Below, in pieces: positions 11,767-24,039 of a stretch of 64,000 nt of DNA. The notes under the pieces were generated by a model. It saw only the letters and a list, made by a program, of their open reading frames with translations. It was not told the DNA's origin and ran no database searches. Made by a program: the position numbers and the translations under genes. The first letter of the stretch is position 1, and every line of letters starts with the position of its first letter. The stretch covers positions 37,545,239-37,609,238 of the forward strand of contig CM043966.1 in the NCBI GenBank assembly GCA_014529385.2, given 5' to 3'. This DNA is from Adiantum capillus-veneris. Its lineage: Eukaryota > Streptophyta > Polypodiopsida > Polypodiales > Pteridaceae.

Positions 11767-12450
11767 TAGCTTTAAGAAAAATAAAAAAATTCACCAAAAA
11801 CCATTTAAAAGCATAAAAACAATTGAAAAAGTCAAAAATCACAAAAACAAGAATAAAAAATCCTAATTAAAAAAATCCAATAAAAATCACAAAAAATATT
11901 TAAAAATAAAAAATAAAAAAGGATTTTAAAAATCACCCAAAAATCAATTAAAAATAGAAAAAAAATCTTTAAAAATAGAAAACACAGAAAATCATAAAAA
12001 ATAAAAAATTCACAGAATAAATCACAAAAAATTGTTAAAAAAATCAAAAAGTGACACAAATAAATCCCTAAAACATAAAAATTTCATAAAAACCCAAAAC
12101 TGATCGGAATAGAATTATTTTAAAAATAAAAAAATATTCAAAAAAATTGAAAAAATCATAAAAAGACCAAAAAACTTAGAAAATTCAAATTTTCACAAAA
12201 AATTAAGAAAAATAAAAAGAACGTTGCCGAAAGTGCCAGAAAAAGACAGAAAGAGCTAGAAAAAGCCGAAAAAACCCAGAAAAGCAAAAAAATCACACGC
12301 TGAGCAATTAGCACAACGAGCAAATCAAAAGCCAAAAAATAAAGCCGTAGAAGTGCACCGCAAGGCGAGCACAAATCGAGAACAGCGACGAAGAAAAATC
12401 GAGCAAAAAGCAAAAAAGCCCGAAACAGCAAAAGAACGACTAGGAGAAGC
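11767..12450. repeat. A-rich low-complexity block
   Basis: Long stretch dominated by AAAAATCACAAAAA-like words on the plus strand, with few C or G. The minus-strand frames through it give only F/L-rich translations. It separates the element F leader from its decayed coding region. Confidence 0.85.
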
Positions 12451-12583
12451 AAGCAAAAGTACCAACTTGAAGCAGTGAAGCATCAGTCAAAATTCAAAAA
12501 TTTGACATGCTAAAAATTGGCAAGTGCAAGTGATTGCGCTACAAATGAGCTTCTAGTCGGACGAACATGGCCACAACTCACAT

Positions 12584-13386
12584 GTGATTGTAGATTACGC
12601 TAGAACAAGCATGAGAAATTCTGCTAATCAGCACCAAAATCTGCTAGGAGACAATTTTTATAGAACAAGCCAACATGGACTCAATCGAACCGAGAATTCA
12701 AGTACAGCAAAGCAAGCAAGTAGCAGTGGCAACACATGCACAACTGCACAAGACCGGATTTTACAGCTTTATGGCTACAATGGAGACAAAGTGTTGTATA
12801 TAGATTCAAAAGGCCATAGATATTGATGAGCAGTAAAAGCAGCACAGGAGCCAAGATCCTATTGATCAGAGTAAATCCAGATTCAGAGAACTCCCAGATG
12901 TTCACTGACTTCAGTGGAGCCAGGTATTGCAAGCTCAAACATGAAGTGCAGATAGAAGTGCAAAAACTCGATGGTTATCGAGAAATTTGCACAAGCCAAT
13001 AAAACATACAGCTGGTGCATATGCAATCAGGGTCATTGTACATGGATTACAGTGGTCAGATCTATTGTCGAGAGCCAGAAATGTAGGATCCAAGAGTTCA
13101 ACCAATAGAAACCAATCTAATTGGGGAACCAAGCCAAAGACGGTACAAAGGTCAAGATGGAGCAATCTACAACTTGATGCTCAGTGTTTTGAAAGAAGAT
13201 GCTGACAACTTGGCAAGCACAGAAGCTGAAACTTCTCAAGTAGAGCTTGACATGACAAAGCCAAATGAAATACCACCAGTCATGGCGTATTTCTCAGATT
13301 GTGGACGAAAAGGTGGACATTTTTTTGAAGATTGTCCAAGAAATCCTGACAACAGGGATACATCAACCGCCAAGCAAAGTACATAG
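12584..13386 (+). pseudogene. Element F gag-like ORF, part 1: repeated motif and zinc knuckle
   Basis: Decayed frame that begins near 12584 and shifts near 12826. It carries repeats of a short motif with the pattern (Y/F)xDxxGxxY: LYIDSKGHRY, MFTDFSGARY, LYMDYSGQIY, and the related RRYKGQDGAIYNL. Two in-frame stops separate them. Near 13296 it ends in a degenerate CCHC knuckle, DCGRKGGHFFEDC, in which the first cysteine is missing and spacing is altered. A knuckle after a repeat-rich region suggests a gag-like, nucleic-acid-binding protein. Related motifs occur upstream of the gag domain in element C (VDKYGREY). No capsid domain is recognisable. I do not recognise the family beyond this. Confidence 0.6.
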
Positions 13387-13436
13387 TAAATTGGAAATGC
13401 GAATCTTGATGTAAGTGCATCTAGCTCGCACTTTTA

Positions 13437-15009
13437 ATGCAATTAGATTATTCTACATTACCTTTAGAAGCACCAGTGAAAGCACTGCAAGTTCAAAATC
13501 AGCATAAAGATGCACAGACACCTGAAAAGCTTAAAATTGATTCTTTGAACAACAAATTCTTGCATGAATTTAGTCAAGGTGTTGAGATATCACCAAAGGT
13601 TGAAAAGAATGTTAGATTTGCAAATGATTTTTCATCCACTGCCACAAGTGTGCAATCATTCACAAGTCTAAGAGACACATCAGACAGAATGCTGTTAGCA
13701 TTGTATGGTATACATACTTCATATGCACACTATGTAGACCAAAAATGGAAACTGTACAAAAAGGATCAGCAGTGTTTGAACAATTCACATATTAGCTCAT
13801 AGAAGTACGTCCAGTGATAGATAAAAAAGGATGGTTCATGTCAGAGGAAAGAATCTATTATAGCCCATACTCTCTAGAGCTGAAGGATATTACCCGAGTG
13901 AACCCAGAAATCTGTTTAGAGCCAAACTCTCCTCCATCAAAAATAAAACTTCGATGTTGTGACCAAACGAGCATATACTTTGACCAAAATAGTCGTAGAT
14001 ATAGACGAGAGTCTAGCATCTATGATACATTGGGTCCTGAAACCACAAAAGCTCATACTATAGAAGACCCATGGGATAGACAATATCAGGGCAAAGATAA
14101 TACTATCTATAGCTTGACTTGGGGAATAATTTGTCATGTTTCAAAGAGATACATATGAAACTATGCAGAAGGTTTACAGATGCCAAACATCAACAATGCT
14201 ACCCAAAGTGTGCCTTCACAGTCCCAAAAGGTGAGACTAAACCAGAGCCAAACCAGAGCCAAACAATTTTGCACTCTTATAATGAAGCAGGCTATAGTGA
14301 TCACCCTAGGAAGGGGGGAGCTGCAAATCCATCAAGCTCATCTTATGCACTAGGAAATGCTACACCAGTTAGAAGCCCTAGAACTTCTAGCCAACATACC
14401 TCTTCAAAGCAGAAACCATTGAAAGATCATATGGTTGTTGGAAGTTTCCAATTGACCTAGATTCCATCAGAGTCTATGGATAAATGCCTCTATGAAGATC
14501 ATCAGGGACAAAAGTTTCAATTGACCTCCACAAGTCAAAGCCAAAAGCCGACAAATCCAATAGTGTTCAAACAGTTACATGTGACCAAGCTCACATATGC
14601 ATATCAAGATGCACATGGTAACGAATATCAACAAGTTCACGATCTTGTACAAACCCCTATGGATGGTACGCCTGAAGTCAAAGAATATATGAAGATGATG
14701 CAAAGCCTCAAGCTGCCAGAACATGTAATAGAAAAGTCAAAGTCAATGAAAGTAAGTTCAGAAGGCTACACAAAGGTCACCACCAAAATCTCCTTCGAAG
14801 AGACAGATTTTTCCAGAGAGTACAATGGATCTTTTAAGGTCAAAAGTACTCAAATGCAGGTAGACAATGCTCATCAATCGCAAACAAAAAGTGTAGTATC
14901 ACAGTCAATGGCGTCAACATCAACGGAAGCAGGTGATCAAAGCAAAGAAAATGAATATAAAGCTCAACCAAAGGATGCTGCCACAAAAGTCAATTCAGAC
15001 AAATCTTGA
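13437..15009 (+). pseudogene. Element F gag-like ORF, part 2: more motif repeats
   Basis: Continuation in several frames (13437-13802, 13814-14158, 14119-14460, 14476-15009). More copies of the (Y/F)xDxxGxxY-type motif appear: HYVDQKWKLY, IYFDQNSRRY, RFTDAKHQQCY, LYEDHQGQKF and YAYQDAHGNEY. A larger unit is duplicated as well: DRMLLALYG here resembles DRILQLYG near 12757, and RQYQGKDNTIYSL resembles RRYKGQDGAIYNL of part 1. The 14595-14745 part (GNEY ... GTP ... LPEH) parallels VDKYGREY ... GTP ... MPEH upstream of gag in element C. Charged and low-complexity otherwise. Broken by frameshifts and stops; function unknown. Confidence 0.55.
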
Positions 15010-15472
15010 GACGATCAAGTGCAACATTGTTGGTGAAAACGAAGAAAAGCTGTCAAGTGAAGTAAAGCTAGATTTTCAGTTAAACAAGAACCTCATGTCT
15101 TTTCGCACTTGGAAAAGATATGGACAACCACAGCTGGAAGATGCTCCTGAATTTATGAGCGTATCTAGAGACAAACGAGCAGAATGCTGGGGAATCATCT
15201 CCACCACCATTGAAGTAAGTTTACAAAACATTATAGCTCAATTCCGTGTGATCATAGCAAAAGATATGCCAAACGACATCATATTGGGAATTCCAATGTC
15301 CCAGATGATGTTAGAGATGACTGTTCACCCATGGACGACAATACAAAGTCCACAAGCACAGTTACAAAGGAGACCGATACCATATAAAAGCTTATTGAGG
15401 ATGATTCATCTCCATCGAACAAAACTTCAGAAAAGCTTAAAGCAAAATCAAGTAATATCAAGTGCACATTAA
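15004..15472 (+). pseudogene. Element F retropepsin-like domain without its active site
   Basis: The frame at 14933-15472 looks like the retropepsin-like PR2 of elements A and B by layout: two beta-rich segments ending in a DIILGIPMSQ stretch that fits the conserved ILG flap-side motif of retropepsins. The expected D(S/T)G is replaced by DFQ (within VKLDFQLNKN), so it could not be catalytic. It precedes an IW(V/I)PK region, the same order as PR2 and tail in A and B. This assignment rests on order and one motif, so it is tentative. Confidence 0.45.
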
Positions 15473-15771
15473 ACAGAGCAAAGAGCAACCACGGAAGCTA
15501 TTGAGCAAAGAAGGGCACCAAAGCCAGAAGTAAAGAAGAACAAGGTTGTAGACAATCATGAAGCAATAAGAAGTCCAAAGGTTAATCACACATTGCCAGC
15601 TAAATCAGACAATGTAAATCATATTGGAAAGCAGAGTCTCAAGCCACCCTCCATAGAGACACATTTAGATCAAGATGAGACCATAACAAAAGGAGGACAA
15701 AGATCTTCAATAGACAAAAAATCCCACATTCAGAGTTGCAAAAGTCATAAGGATCGAAGATAAATCTTTCA

Positions 15772-16733
15772 GTGAAAGGTAAAGCTAAAGTGGACCCTCC
15801 ACAGAATAGCAAAGAAAGTGTGACAGCATATGCCTCTACATCAAAGAACCCTCATGGATCAGCTTCTTCAAGGAAGTCAGGATTTCAAAACTTAAAGTCA
15901 ATTGCTGACCCAACTGAAACCTCTAAGGAGACACCCAGAAAAGCAAAGATATATCAGCCAAAGTACTCAAGAAAGCAAAGGAAAATCAAGCAAGTATTTG
16001 TTTTGAGCAGTTTAGTCAAAGTCAATGATCCAGTAGTATGGAGGTAACAGTCAAATATGGGTGCCAAAACCGTAGGTTAGAGCATATGAAGTAACGTCAA
16101 GTCCCTCCCAAGAAAGAAGACCCACAAGGTATCAACCTCAACAATATCCTAGGATACCTAAGAAGCAGGTATACAACAAAACAACATTGAATGATGCTGA
16201 AGTCTACCACAACTCTCAAGAGGATACAGAAAAAAGATGAATCTCAAAGAATAATCCTCTTGGACAAGGATTCTACACAAGCTATACAACGATTTGGCTA
16301 CCAGTCAACCACAAGCCAACTGCAACTACATTAGACCTACATAAAGATCTCAAGAACTCAACAAGACCTAGAGCGAAGCAAAGTCAACAATGGAGAAACA
16401 AAGGTCATCAAGAGATTTGGATTCCTAAGGCTTCCAATGAACCGATTCAAAAGCCAGATGCCGACAATCAAGAGAGGCCTACAACAACATCAAAGACTTC
16501 TTACAATAGGCCTAATTGGAGAATCAAACAGATAATGGAGTCTTCACAGTCAAAGAAGGACAATCCAACCAATGAGAATGCAGATTCAAAAATGATAAAA
16601 GAGGTATTACAAAAGAAACCTTCAATCCCAACTTGGTCCTTCACTAATCCTCTTTTTGAGGATTCAAGCTTACTTTTACTTGAAGAAATTTTTGTAGTAA
16701 GCTCAAGAATGTAAAAAGTCAAGTCACCAGGGT
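15772..16733 (+). pseudogene. Element F tail with IWVPK-type motifs
   Basis: Decayed, basic, Q/K/S-rich region broken by stops. It contains KIYQPKYS (near 15948), QIWVPKP (near 16050, another frame) and HQEIWIPKA (near 16408), the same short motif repeated after PR2 in elements A and B. No other domain is visible. It is the last coding-like segment before the 3' polypurine tract. Confidence 0.5.
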
Positions 16734-17614
16734 GAAAAAAACACTCTTTGGCATAGTCAGAGTCAAACTGCAGAGCCATAAAATGATCAAATCATTAGTC
16801 CCAATGCTTCAAGTCATATTAAACTTTGTGCTAAGAGTCATAGTTATTAGGCTTATGCTCAAGCTGGAAGAGTTGAGCATATCTAAGTCGTGTTGCTCAT
16901 GCTGGATGGTGAGTCCAACACTCACGCATAGTGCACGGTAAGATGAGAGCACATATCCTCGACAACAAAAACCATTCCTAAAGGGGTGCCAGCTTACAAA
17001 GCCATGTCATATGCTTTTATAGCTACACCATATTTATGAATAACCCCTCAAAATACTTCTTGCATAGCATATTGTTTCCCATGCATTTTTGAGTATGCAT
17101 AAATAAGATGTCCCATCATTGGACATATGCATTAGACACTCTTTTTTGCTTCCACCTATGCACCTTGAGTGGACTACAACATGAAAACCAATGTTCTATC
17201 ATGATACACTCTCATATTTTTTGTATTTTTAATTCCATATCTATCAGCAAATAATCCCTTGAGTACTTTATTAATATTTTCTATGCTAATAAGTCCTCCA
17301 ATAATGTGCATATCCCAAAGGCACTTTTTTCCCACTGGGTCTTTTCCCTTTGGTCATCCAGGTATTATACCCTAATTTAGAACCTCATCGTTCTACTTCC
17401 CATGTACATACTTTTCACAAATAAATAGTAGCCTCGTCATTATGCTATTACAACGGACAAATGCAACATCATCTCTCACATCAGACATTTTCGGACAATT
17501 AAGATGTTGCAGCAAATTGAACCTCCTTAACAAATTCAACGACAAATGATGAAAATTATGCCATCCAACAACCAATCAAAAACCTTCCACAGCCTCCACG
17601 GACACTTCTCAATA
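16734..17614 (+). other. Element F 3' non-coding region
   Basis: No recognisable frame between the decayed tail and the hairpin next to the polypurine tract. Confidence 0.5.
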
Positions 17615-17651
17615 GTGCCCAAGGACGGGCACTAAAATCAGAAGGGGGGAA
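17615..17651 (+). other. Hairpin plus polypurine tract of element F
   Basis: Hairpin GTGCCC-AAGGAC-GGGCAC at 17615-17632, then CAGAAGGGGGGAA at 17639-17651 directly before an LTR start TGTTAAC. The tract primes plus-strand DNA synthesis in LTR elements; the hairpin parallels those of A, B and D. Confidence 0.85.
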
Positions 17652-18574
17652 TGTTAACTGAGTCAACGTCAGTTAATAGAAGCTGATAAAGACCAAAGAC
17701 GTACAAATACACATCGAAGATCAAAGTGAATAAGCAGTAAAGATTGGAGTTACACATTTTCCACATTTTCCCAAAATGGTCATGCATTGTAAATTCCCGA
17801 TTTATTTCAAGCCATTGTAATATTTTAATGTGTTACGGGCTCAATGGGAGTTCCAAGTTGTAAAGGACAAGCCAATTACTGTTCCTAGGTTGCAAATACA
17901 GTAAGTGGTGGAGCCCTAAAGGCCTTGGGCTCTCGGACATTGCATATTTTTACCCTCAGTATATAAGGCAGTGTGTAAAAGAAATTAGGGTTCTCAAGCT
18001 CATTTGTTGAGAGCAATCTTTGGTGAGAGCTCTTGAGGTGTGTGGCTATGGAGTCCTTGAGCTTCTCCTTGCTCTTGAGATTTGATTAACACTAATCAAT
18101 GATTCATTATCTTTTACTATGCCTCTCTCATACTTCTTATGATTGCATATGATGCTTAGATTAACTAGATCTTAACTAATTAGTGGTTAATCCCCCTCTA
18201 ATCTTGTGTAATTGTCCTCTTTTGCTTGTGTATGCATGTAGGTTTGATTGGAGTGTGGTGCTCGATAGATCTATGTGTGCACGCTTGCAATTAGTGTGTT
18301 GCTTGATAGGATTAGTGTTGTGTGCGTCTTGCAATCGTAGTGTGTGTGATTGGGTTGATTGGAGGTGAAGAGAAGTGGATATGGAGATTGCCCTTCATTG
18401 TGGCTTAACTCCTCCATAAGCCGAGAATCCCACCTCATAGAGTTAACCATTTGTGTTGCCACAATTAGCTCACTAACCGTGTGAGTGTTTCCATGCCCTA
18501 GCCGGGTAGCTCATCCCTCCGTATTGACAATTTTGTTGGTCATTGGAGCTATTGCAACAATGGAACCCCCAACA
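17652..18574 (+). mobile_element. LTR of F2 type inside element F
   Basis: Starts TGTTAACTG after a polypurine tract and ends CCAACA before a primer-binding site. It is related to, but clearly diverged from, the 5' LTR at 8110-9073 (shared GAGTTCCAAG and CCATGCC-TAGCC regions). A TATA box, TATATAAGG, lies at 17960-17968. Having a polypurine tract before it and a primer-binding site after it means it is both a 3' and a 5' LTR by context, pointing to recombination. Confidence 0.75.
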
Positions 18575-18576
18575 TT

Positions 18577-18594
18577 TGGCGTCGTTTCCGGGGA
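18577..18594 (+). other. Primer-binding site after the F2 LTR
   Basis: TGGCGTCGTTTCCGGGGA, two mismatches from the tRNA-Asp complement. It is followed by about 95 bp of leader and then by F-type LTR sequence. Confidence 0.8.
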
Positions 18595-18691
18595 TGAGTT
18601 GCATTGATCGAGATTGATAGTAAAATTTTTTGCAACTGATTGTCGATTATGGAGGATCCCAAGCCCTCTCTCTGACTTGTCAATGATGGTG

Positions 18692-18976
18692 GATTAGTGT
18701 GTGCTTATCATTAGTGTGCTTGGGGTTTCTAGTCTATGGTAAGTCAGACTTCGTTGGACTTTATGTATGTAGGAGTTGTTAGATTAGTGATTAGAGAATG
18801 ATTAGAGTTAGTCTTGCCATGGCTAATCTCTACTTGAATTGGAGAGGTGATCTCTTGAATCCTCTATTTCTATTCGTCCGATGCTCGTGCTTCCATGCCC
18901 TAGCCGGGTTGCCGATCCACGGATTTGATAATTTTGTGTGGGTTGCGATTAGGTCATGCTACAATGCCTCCCAACA
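18692..18976 (+). mobile_element. 3' end of the F-type LTR
   Basis: About 285 bp nearly identical to 8790-9073 and ending at the same CCCAACA terminus. It closes element F. The next five bases, CTGTT, differ by one from CTCTT before 8110, a plausible decayed target-site duplication. Confidence 0.8.
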
Positions 18977-19054
18977 CTGTTCTCTCGTACCACCCTCATC
19001 CACATCTTTAAATGCAAGGTGAAAATCTCTCTCCAAATCCAATTGCCTTCCTAC

Positions 19055-19055
19055 C

Positions 19056-19117
<62 letters not shown>

Positions 19118-19174
19118 GTCACGTTCCAGGAGATGATGGCATCCCTCTTGGCCATGTTGCCTTGCATGCACAAA

Positions 19175-19266
<92 letters not shown>
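19055..19266. repeat. (CA)n, (CA)n and (GA)n arrays
   Basis: (CA)n at 19058-19108 and 19173-19207, then (GA)n at 19209-19266. The GA run abuts the 3' end of the minus-strand LINE, where the minus strand reads GATAATAAAATCTCTCT, so the CT repeat may be the LINE's own simple-repeat tail. Confidence 0.9.
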
Positions 19267-19270
<4 letters not shown>

Positions 19271-19302
19271 ATTATCGTCCTCAAAGGTCAAATATGACCT
19301 AT

Positions 19303-22300
19303 GTGACCAAAGTTACATGTGATGTAGTATGTGTATGGCTGATGAGTGACTCTCGATGCTCCAAAATTGTGGTGATGAGAGTCGTAATGGAGAGCCCACA
19401 CTTTGGCTGGGAGAGGAAAGTGTGTAGATCTAAGTTATGGCTGAAAATGTGAGAGAAGCAAGTTCGAATGTGACCAAAAGCTGAGCACTCTAGTAGTGTG
19501 TGGTACTCAGACTCTCAAAATTGCAATGAGCATAATGTGCACAGTCGATTTGACTCTTCTCCATCGCCCCAACGTCCTATCTCGCATCGAAGAAAATGGG
19601 AGCTAAGCCAAATGGCTGCGATAGTGTGTATTGCCGACAAGGGGATAGGCTCAAGCATGTAAGTGTGAGTACGGTTTCCTCTTTCAGCGAAGAACATGGT
19701 TTTGTAGTTGGAGACAATATGGGTGGTGTAATGTATGAAGCGTGACCCACCTGATTTCTCCCAAGCCATAATACATTGGTGTTGTAGAAAAGCTTCATTC
19801 ACTTGGGAGTCAATTGAAGCATCATGTAGCAAGTGTAATGCATACCATCTCTCAAACCACTTCTTTATGTCTTGCATCCATCACGTGCTCAAGATCTTGC
19901 TTTTATGCGTCTTTTGAACTTTTTTGCTTGCTTCCCATGCAATTGTAGGAAGTCGATGTGAGGGGTTTTGAAGCATCTTTATCATGTACTCCACAACCCT
20001 TTCCATTCCCATAACCTCAATTGGAAGACATCCCGACTCAAGAAGTAGGAGCATATATGGTGTTTGTGTCTTCACTTGGAGAAAGTTTGTAAGAAAACGC
20101 TTTTGGACATTCTCAAACTCTTTCCAAGTAAACTTTGAGATGCTCCCACCCCACACTTCAACTCCATAAAAAAGAACCGGTGTCACCAATGCATCAAAAA
20201 GATACTTCTTGAGAACCCAACACTTGATGTTTCCCGCATTACACATGTTCTCAAATGCATAAAATGCTCTTTCCCGCTTCCAAACGACGCATTGCACATT
20301 TGTGCCACTTGTGATTGGACAGAACCTCAAGGACAAGGTACTTAAAGCTCTCAACAACTTCAAGTGTCTCATTGTTATATACAATGCATGGATTCTCCTT
20401 ATGGTTGGTTTTCACAAGCATACCCTTTGTCTTGGATTTGTTCACAATCAGCCCACTATGCAAGCAAAAGGTCTCAAGGACAACCATAAGCTTTTGTGCA
20501 TCTTCTAAAGTGTGTGCTAGAAGCACTACATCATCCGTATACAACAAAAGCATGATTATCGCATTGCAAATAGTGACCTCTTCAATGCCTTCTTCTTGCA
20601 TAAAGTCAAGTACCATTTGTTCCAATTGATTGATGCATAGACCAAAGAGAGTTGGTGACAACGGACATCCTTGTTTAACCCCAATAGTGCTTACAAAAAT
20701 TTCTGAAATTTCTCTTCCCATGCACAATTAACAAATCACCTTCTCATAGATTCTAGAAACCGCAAGCATAAACTCACTTGGCACTTGGAGTTCTTCTATC
20801 CTTCTCCAGAAATTGTTACGTGGAATCATACCAAAGGCTTTCTTAAAGTCCACAAAACAACAATACAATCGCTTGCCTTTCAACCGACTTTCCTCCGTGA
20901 GAACACAAAGAGGGACAAGATGATCAATGGTGCTATGGCATCGACGAAAACCCGCTTGTCCTTTTGCACGGTTGTCATTACCTTCAGTCCAATCACTCAA
21001 TTTCATCTCCATTATGCACCCAAATAACTTTGCCATAAGAGACCCAATCATTATAGTCTGGTAGTTGTTTACATTCTTTACATCCCCTCCTTTGTGCAAA
21101 GGCTTAACCCAATTAGTACTCCAATCATAAGGCATACCATGTTGAAGTGCAAGGTTGAACATATCACACATCCACTCATGGGTAAAATCTCCCGTCCATT
21201 TGATCATCTCCGGCTTGATACCTTGAAGATCTCCCGCTTTGTGAGTGGCCAACTTTTCAAGCCTACCACATACATCTTCAATAGTAAAAAAAGAGGGCAT
21301 ACATGGGAGTGAACCATGAAATGACATTTTTTCTGCATTTGCTCGCTCATATAATTGCCTACTATGTGTGTACATATCCACAAGACTCAAGTTACCAAAA
21401 TTCTCAACCCGCTTGCCCCTCAAGTTTCTCCAAAATCTTCCACATGCATGTGTCTTTTCTTGGATTTGAAAAAGTTGTTGCTTTACTTCCCATCTTCTTC
21501 TCTTCTTTTGAATCAATGCCTTGTATGTATGCAAGATGACTTTGATAGTTGTCTTTGTCCATAGTTGCATCAAGCTTTATCAAGGACTTTCGAGCATCTT
21601 GACATTCTTTATCAAAACACCTTTTGCGTGATCTATCTCTGTTGATACCATAGAGATGCTTTATAGCAAAGCATTCTTTGGCACAAGAACAAATAACTTT
21701 CTTGAAAGCTTCCCATTTAGTTTCCAATGGTGCATCATATTGAAGCTTCTTCATCCATAATTTTTTCTCAACCATTTCAATGTACATTGGTGCCCGTTTG
21801 AAATCCATACATAGTGATAATTTATCTTTCCTTTGGCTGAGAGTATCATGCTTAGTTGCTTCTGCACATGAAAGGTCAATACATAAGGTGCGATGGTCAG
21901 ATTCCGAGGTCCATTGGCCAAACATAAAACTCTTTATGTGATACATGATGGCTTTGAAGAGTAGCATATAGTCAATCACACTATCCCCATTATGTCTCCT
22001 ACATGTAAATCCATTGGTTCCACTCCACAAAGATACACCATTGGCAATGAGCATACCCGTGCTATTACACATGTGTAAAAATAACTTTCCATAGTGATCC
22101 GGCTCTTTCTCATCCATTGAAGAACGATCATACAAGTGAACTTCCTCCAATTCCCTTGAAATGTATGGCATATCAAATTGTTGAGTATCATGTTGCAATG
22201 TTTTTGTGCGAGCATTCATATCCCCAAATACAACAACATCACCTTCAACTTTGAAATAAGTAATGTCCTCTTCTAAATAAAAAAATGGCTGATCTCTATC

Positions 22301-22666
22301 CATGCAAGCATAAAAGGGAGAATCATGATGAGGAATGTAGCAACCGGCTACAAAAATGGGTGCTCTTTTTGGTGTCATAATTTTTAGCCATACATAACAT
22401 TTGTACTTGTCATCTTTCACAATTGATACAAATTCTTCCAATCCTTTCTTAACCATACATGCTACCCCTCCTTGTCCTCTTTGTTGCTTAAGATTATTTG
22501 ACCACATCAATGAATGTACATTGTAATTCTCCAAGCCGTTAATCCTTTGTGTGTCATGCTCCCAAGTTTCAACAAGAAGTATAACATCGGCTTTTCTTGT
22601 CAGTTCATCAATGCCAACCCCCGCATTCCATGGATATCCATTACAACTCCAAAAGCATATTTTCAA
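19303..22666 (-). pseudogene. LINE ORF2: endonuclease, reverse transcriptase, C-terminal Cys/His region
   Basis: L1-like ORF2 in decayed frames. The endonuclease (22666-21404) shows LLVETWEH, VVFGDMNAR, SVIDYML and SESDHRTL, the catalytic Glu, GDxNA, Asp and SDH motifs of the apurinic-like endonuclease. The reverse transcriptase (21573-20251) shows GQAGFRRCHSTIDHL, FVDFKKAFGMIP, GVKQGCPLSPTLF and LLYTDDVVLLA; YTDD replaces the usual YADD. The C-terminal region (20384 to 19303) includes VLFYGVEVWGG and a CTLC...H...C Cys/His motif. Frames change near 21500 and 20300, with stops near 20728 and 19880. Function in life: nicking the target and copying LINE RNA there. Inactive here. Confidence 0.88.
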
Positions 22667-22775
22667 TTGTAACTCGGTCTCTTAGGTCACGCATCCCTAT
22701 TTGCTCGAGGGACTTGCCTCCTCATTGGACACATTTTCTTCATGAGAGATCTCCTTGTTTTTCTTATTCTTTTCC

Positions 22776-23517
22776 TCATATGCCTTGCGACGCATATTTT
22801 GTTTGCTTGATAGTGCGATCTTCACATACAAAACATTTTGTATCCCTCAAATAGATCCAACTATTATCAAAGATAATCTTTCGCTTGGTCTCATCCGGCA
22901 TGGTGCATACAATTGGCCGTTCTCCCAAGCGAGGAGCTCCTTGCTTCCCCACTCTATGTGCTCCATAGACCATAACTCCAGACATGCCAAAGTGGTTTTT
23001 GAAGAAATCTTCAATAACAATGGCAAGAGAAGGAAGTGTCTCTAGCTTCTCTTTGGGAATTCCACGAATAACAATGTTCTTTAAACGTCGCTCCCGTTTC
23101 TTCGACTCCTCCACATCCACATTCTCAACATTCTTTGTTTGAGCCATATCTTGCATGAGAATTAGAAACCACATTGCTACCACATACATCAGCCCAAGAC
23201 TTGTCTGTGCACACATTTTTCATGTCGCATACATCCCGGCTCATGGTGTCAAATTTCTCCTCTTTCAATACATGGTCATGCTCTACTTTGCTCATCCGCT
23301 CCTTCAAAGCATTCAAGTCCACAAGAGAGCGTTCACATTCCTTGACTTCCTCTTCAAGTTGCATCAAACGTGTTGTTTGCATCTTGAGTGTCCTCTTGAG
23401 ATTCTCATTCTCAACCATAAGTACCCTTAGTGTGCCATTCTCCATTGCAAGTGTTCGTAAGTCTTCGCCTTGTTTGTTTACGGTCTCTTGCAATGATACC
23501 ACGTAGGCCATGGTCAT
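22776..23517 (-). pseudogene. LINE ORF1: coiled coil plus RRM-like domain
   Basis: Two overlapping frames, separated by a frameshift near 23170. The first (23517-23125) is a heptad-rich coiled coil (LMQLEEEVKECERSLVDL). The second (from about 23150) has RERRLKNIVIRGIPKE and GAHRVGKQGAPR, typical of the RRM-like middle domain of L1 ORF1 proteins, which bind LINE RNA as trimers. It ends shortly before the ORF2 endonuclease begins. Its 5' side reaches the insertion point of element D at 23617. Confidence 0.8.
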
Positions 23518-23617
23518 GCTTTCCGATGTCGTTGGTTGGGTGGTTGTGTTGCTATCTCAACACTTAGGAGATCTTGGATCATTTTCCACAATGATTGTGG
23601 ACCTTGTTGAAGAAGAA

Positions 23618-23996
23618 TGTCATAATAATCAATATCTATTTCTCCTAAATGATTTTCTCATATTAAACTGATCATTTAATGTGGGGAAGTGCCAGGGAAG
23701 AAAAGGCTAGAATATTGGTTAAGCTAGCAGACCGGCCACAGTAGGGATCCAAAGGAGGGAAAATAGGGATCCAAAGGGGGGGCCATCTGCAAAAGAGCCA
23801 TGTGCAACAATGGGCTAAAAAGACCCTAAGGTTCAGCCCATTAAGACTTCCAAAATGCTAAGGTTCCAAAATTCAAAGGTTGTGTCCAAAGGGTTAAAGC
23901 TTAGGGGGAATTGGATGCTTTGTGTGCTCTCCAAAGTCAATGCATATCCATACATGGGAGGGGGCGAGCCCTTCTTCTAGGGGATGAGAGAGAAAG

Positions 23997-24039
<43 letters not shown>

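Larger units (their letters stand above)
8110..18976 (+). mobile_element. Element F, chimeric non-autonomous LTR element
   Basis: 10.9 kb with related LTRs, tRNA-Asp-type primer-binding sites and a polypurine tract, but no RT, RNase H or integrase anywhere inside. It carries only gag-like repeats, a degenerate knuckle, a PR2-like remnant and IWVPK motifs. The 3' side is a mosaic of two LTR families. Confidence 0.7.
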
